Shown here: one piece after another, positions 62,588 to 64,000 of the stretch | How the letters are laid out: every line of letters starts with the position of its first letter | Position numbering within the stretch: position 1 is the stretch's first letter | Source: Roseiarcus sp963751165 | GTDB lineage: Bacteria > Pseudomonadota > Alphaproteobacteria > Rhizobiales > Beijerinckiaceae | Reading direction: 5' to 3' | DNA: 64,000 nucleotides | Assembly: GCA_963751165.1 (NCBI GenBank) | Contig: CAVVTP010000013.1 | Span: forward strand, 105,758 to 169,757 | Made by a program: the position numbers and the translations under genes | The notes under the pieces: generated by a model | The model's database searches: none | The model's input: only the letters and a program-made list of their open reading frames with translations | Told to the model about the DNA's origin: nothing

Positions 62588-62690
62588 GGGCCATCGCCAC
62601 GCGTTACGACAAGCTCGCTAAGACTTTCCTCGCCGGGGTTCAGCTTGCCTGCGCCCCATCCTCCTCAACTGAAGACAGGCCCTAGTTACG
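62588..62690 (+). pseudogene. IS5-family transposase, C-terminal fragment and element end
   Basis: The bases encode RAIATRYDKLAKTFLAGVQLAC, then the stop region. The sequence GAAGACAGGCCCTAG near 62670-62684 is probably the right end of the IS5 element. The fragment follows the IS3 right end directly and completes the three-part gene at 54388, 60934 and here. Confidence 0.75.
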
Positions 62691-63408
62691 GCGCCCACGC
62701 GCGACGAAGATCAACCCGGGCCGAGCCCGAAAATTGGAACTTGTTACCTGACGATAAGGTTCCAGTCGACGAGGCGGTTTCCCCAATACCTGGCCTTGGC
62801 GGCACGGTCGGGGACGCATCTTCGCCGAGGGACGCAGATCGCGCCGTAGCCGACGTTCGCATCCAATTCGGGGAGCTTAACGTTCTCGTCAACAACGTCG
62901 GCGTCGCGGGCCCGAACGGCCGGATCGAGGATTACGCGGACGAAGACGTCGAGCGAACGATCGACGTCAACCTGAAATCCCATTTCAACTTCTCAACCGC
63001 TGGGTGCCCCTGTCGCGCGGCCTGCGCTGCAAGCCCAGCATCGTTGCGATGAGCTCGGTGGCTGATTGGACTATGGGTTCCGCACCCCCTACGTGGCGAC
63101 CAAATGCGTTATCGTCGGCCTCGTAAAATCGCGCGCCGTCGAGCACGGCCCGCACGGCGTCCGCGCGAATGCGATCCTTCCCGGGGTGGTAAACGGCCCC
63201 ACATGGACAGGGTCATCACCGACCGGGCGCGCGCCGAAGGCGTCAGCTTCGAAGGCATGCGCGACTCCTACCTCAGCAAAGTCTCGCTGCGCAGGATGGT
63301 TGAGGCCGAGGGGGCGTCGCCAACCTCGCCCTGTTCCTTTGCTCCGACTTGGCCAGGAACATCACCGGTCAAGCCATCAGCGTGGACGGAAATGTCGAAT
63401 ATCTTTGA
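62691..63408 (+). pseudogene. Short-chain dehydrogenase/reductase, decayed
   Basis: The remnant lacks the Rossmann start (lost at the IS5 end). It contains VGDASSPRDADRAVADVRIQFGELNVLVNNVGVAGP, IDVNLKSHFN and VAMSSVADWT. In another frame it has YVATKCVIVGLVKSRAVEHGPHGVRANAILPGVV, the YxxxK active-site region, and in a further frame FLCSDLARNITGQAISVDGN before the stop at 63406-63408. The Ser-Tyr-Lys triad is recognisable, but at least three or four frameshifts are present. It lies just before a BKACE-family gene, a common pairing in carnitine-like degradation. Confidence 0.8.
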
Positions 63409-63412
63409 CATT

Positions 63413-64000
63413 GTGGGGGGAAGTGTTGCGTCGGGCCGGCGCAAGGTCATCATCACCTGCGCCGTGACGGGGCAGTTCAGACCCCGTCCATGTCCGAATA
63501 CCTGCCGCTCCCGGCCGCCCAGATCGCCGAGCGGGCGATCGAAGCGGCGGGCGGGGGGCCGCGATCGTGGATCTGTACGCCGGCAATCCCGAGGGGAGCC
63601 CGACTCCCGACCCCGCCGTTTTCGAGGAATTCGTAGCCGTCATCGCCGCCGAAACCGACGCGATCGTCAACATCACGACCGGAGGCAGCGCGCGCACAAC
63701 GATCGAGGATCGGCTCGCCTATCCGCTCAAGGTCAAGCCGGAGCTCTGCTCCCTCAACATGGGCACGACGAATTTAACCTTCCACAAGGAGCGGCGCGCG
63801 GCATCGTCGGCTGGAAGCATTCCTGAGAGAAGCATTACGTCGACGGCTTCGAGGACCGGGTGTTCAGGAGTACGTTCAGCGACATCACAACCATTCTCGC
63901 CCGGCTCGGCGACCAGCACGGCGTGCGTTTTGAGTTCGAATGCTACGACTGGGCCAATTGCACAATCTTGCGCATTGCGTCGGGGAAGGCCTCGTCAAAG
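63413..64000 (+). pseudogene. BKACE-family (3-keto-5-aminohexanoate cleavage-type) enzyme, decayed and cut by window edge
   Basis: In successive frames the sequence encodes KVIITCAVTGQF, MSEYLPLPAAQIAERAIEAA, LYAGNPEGSPTPDPAVFEEF, INITTGGSARTTIEDRLAYPLKVKPELCSLNMG and FEFECYDWANCTI. These are the conserved stretches of DUF849/BKACE enzymes, which condense beta-keto acids with acetyl-CoA. Several indels disrupt it, including after TGQF, near 63555 and near 63770-63830. The GTG at 63413 is a possible start, and the gene continues past the window end. Together with the SDR remnant it looks like a lost catabolic pair. Confidence 0.78.

Overview
The window is GC-rich chromosomal DNA whose gene content points to an alphaproteobacterium, most likely Hyphomicrobiales (Rhizobiales) near the Beijerinckiaceae/Methylocystaceae. 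The clues are a fused urease gamma-beta subunit, an HpnE-type hopanoid enzyme, Mqo, a CYP102-like fused P450 and the style of the IS elements. The family-level placement is inference. No rRNA, tRNA or CRISPR array was recognised.

Bases 1-47380 are ordinary chromosome. After a VPLPA-type sorted exoprotein, msrA and a membrane protein comes a minus-strand sugar operon gnd-zwf-HAD-pgi-pgl-glucoamylase (11054 to 3110), whose last gene is broken by one frameshift. Next are an Rrf2 regulator divergent from a TauE/SafE exporter with a palindrome in the shared promoter, tam, a second HAD protein, a Baeyer-Villiger-type monooxygenase, ureAB and ureD without ureC, an EamA transporter, two envelope-polysaccharide genes (ArnT-like and O-antigen-ligase-like), hpnE, a GlcNAc-kinase/nagA pair, a self-sufficient cytochrome P450, a CrtI-like oxidoreductase, a ThrE-like exporter, two frameshifted genes (SnoaL-like and winged-helix/TPR), the fumC-cupin-mqo group, an HlyD/ATPase/permease export operon, dnaN and a PBP1A-type penicillin-binding protein.

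Bases 47400-62690 are an insertion-sequence graveyard. A truncated, internally duplicated Uma2-like gene abuts an IS1182 element with CTAG target duplications. An IS1380 element is split by an IS1634 element, which is itself split by an IS481 element. A second IS481 copy, in the opposite orientation, sits in the first of four head-to-tail IS110-family elements. That array was inserted into an IS5-family transposase gene, which a complete IS3 element also splits. Beyond this lie two decayed genes, a short-chain dehydrogenase and a BKACE-family enzyme running off the end.

The most interesting signal is in the IS110 array (54517-60933). Each unit has about 233 noncoding bases 5' of the transposase gene, the place where IS110 elements encode a bridge RNA. 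In unit A a 7-base segment in a predicted stem-loop equals the left half of the target site in the IS5 gene (CACCAAG). In units B, C and D the same segment reads TCTCTAG, which is the right end of unit A, the site where the next unit would have had to insert. A second segment equals the right end of the same unit over 8 bases in B and D. Both matches end on the shared AG (CT on the other strand) core. This is what programmable target-binding and donor-binding loops predict, and it gives a mechanism for growth of the tandem array.

Single-base frameshifts recur in otherwise well-conserved chromosomal genes, so some breaks may be assembly or sequencing errors. The multi-hit decay in 53000-64000 looks genuinely degenerate.
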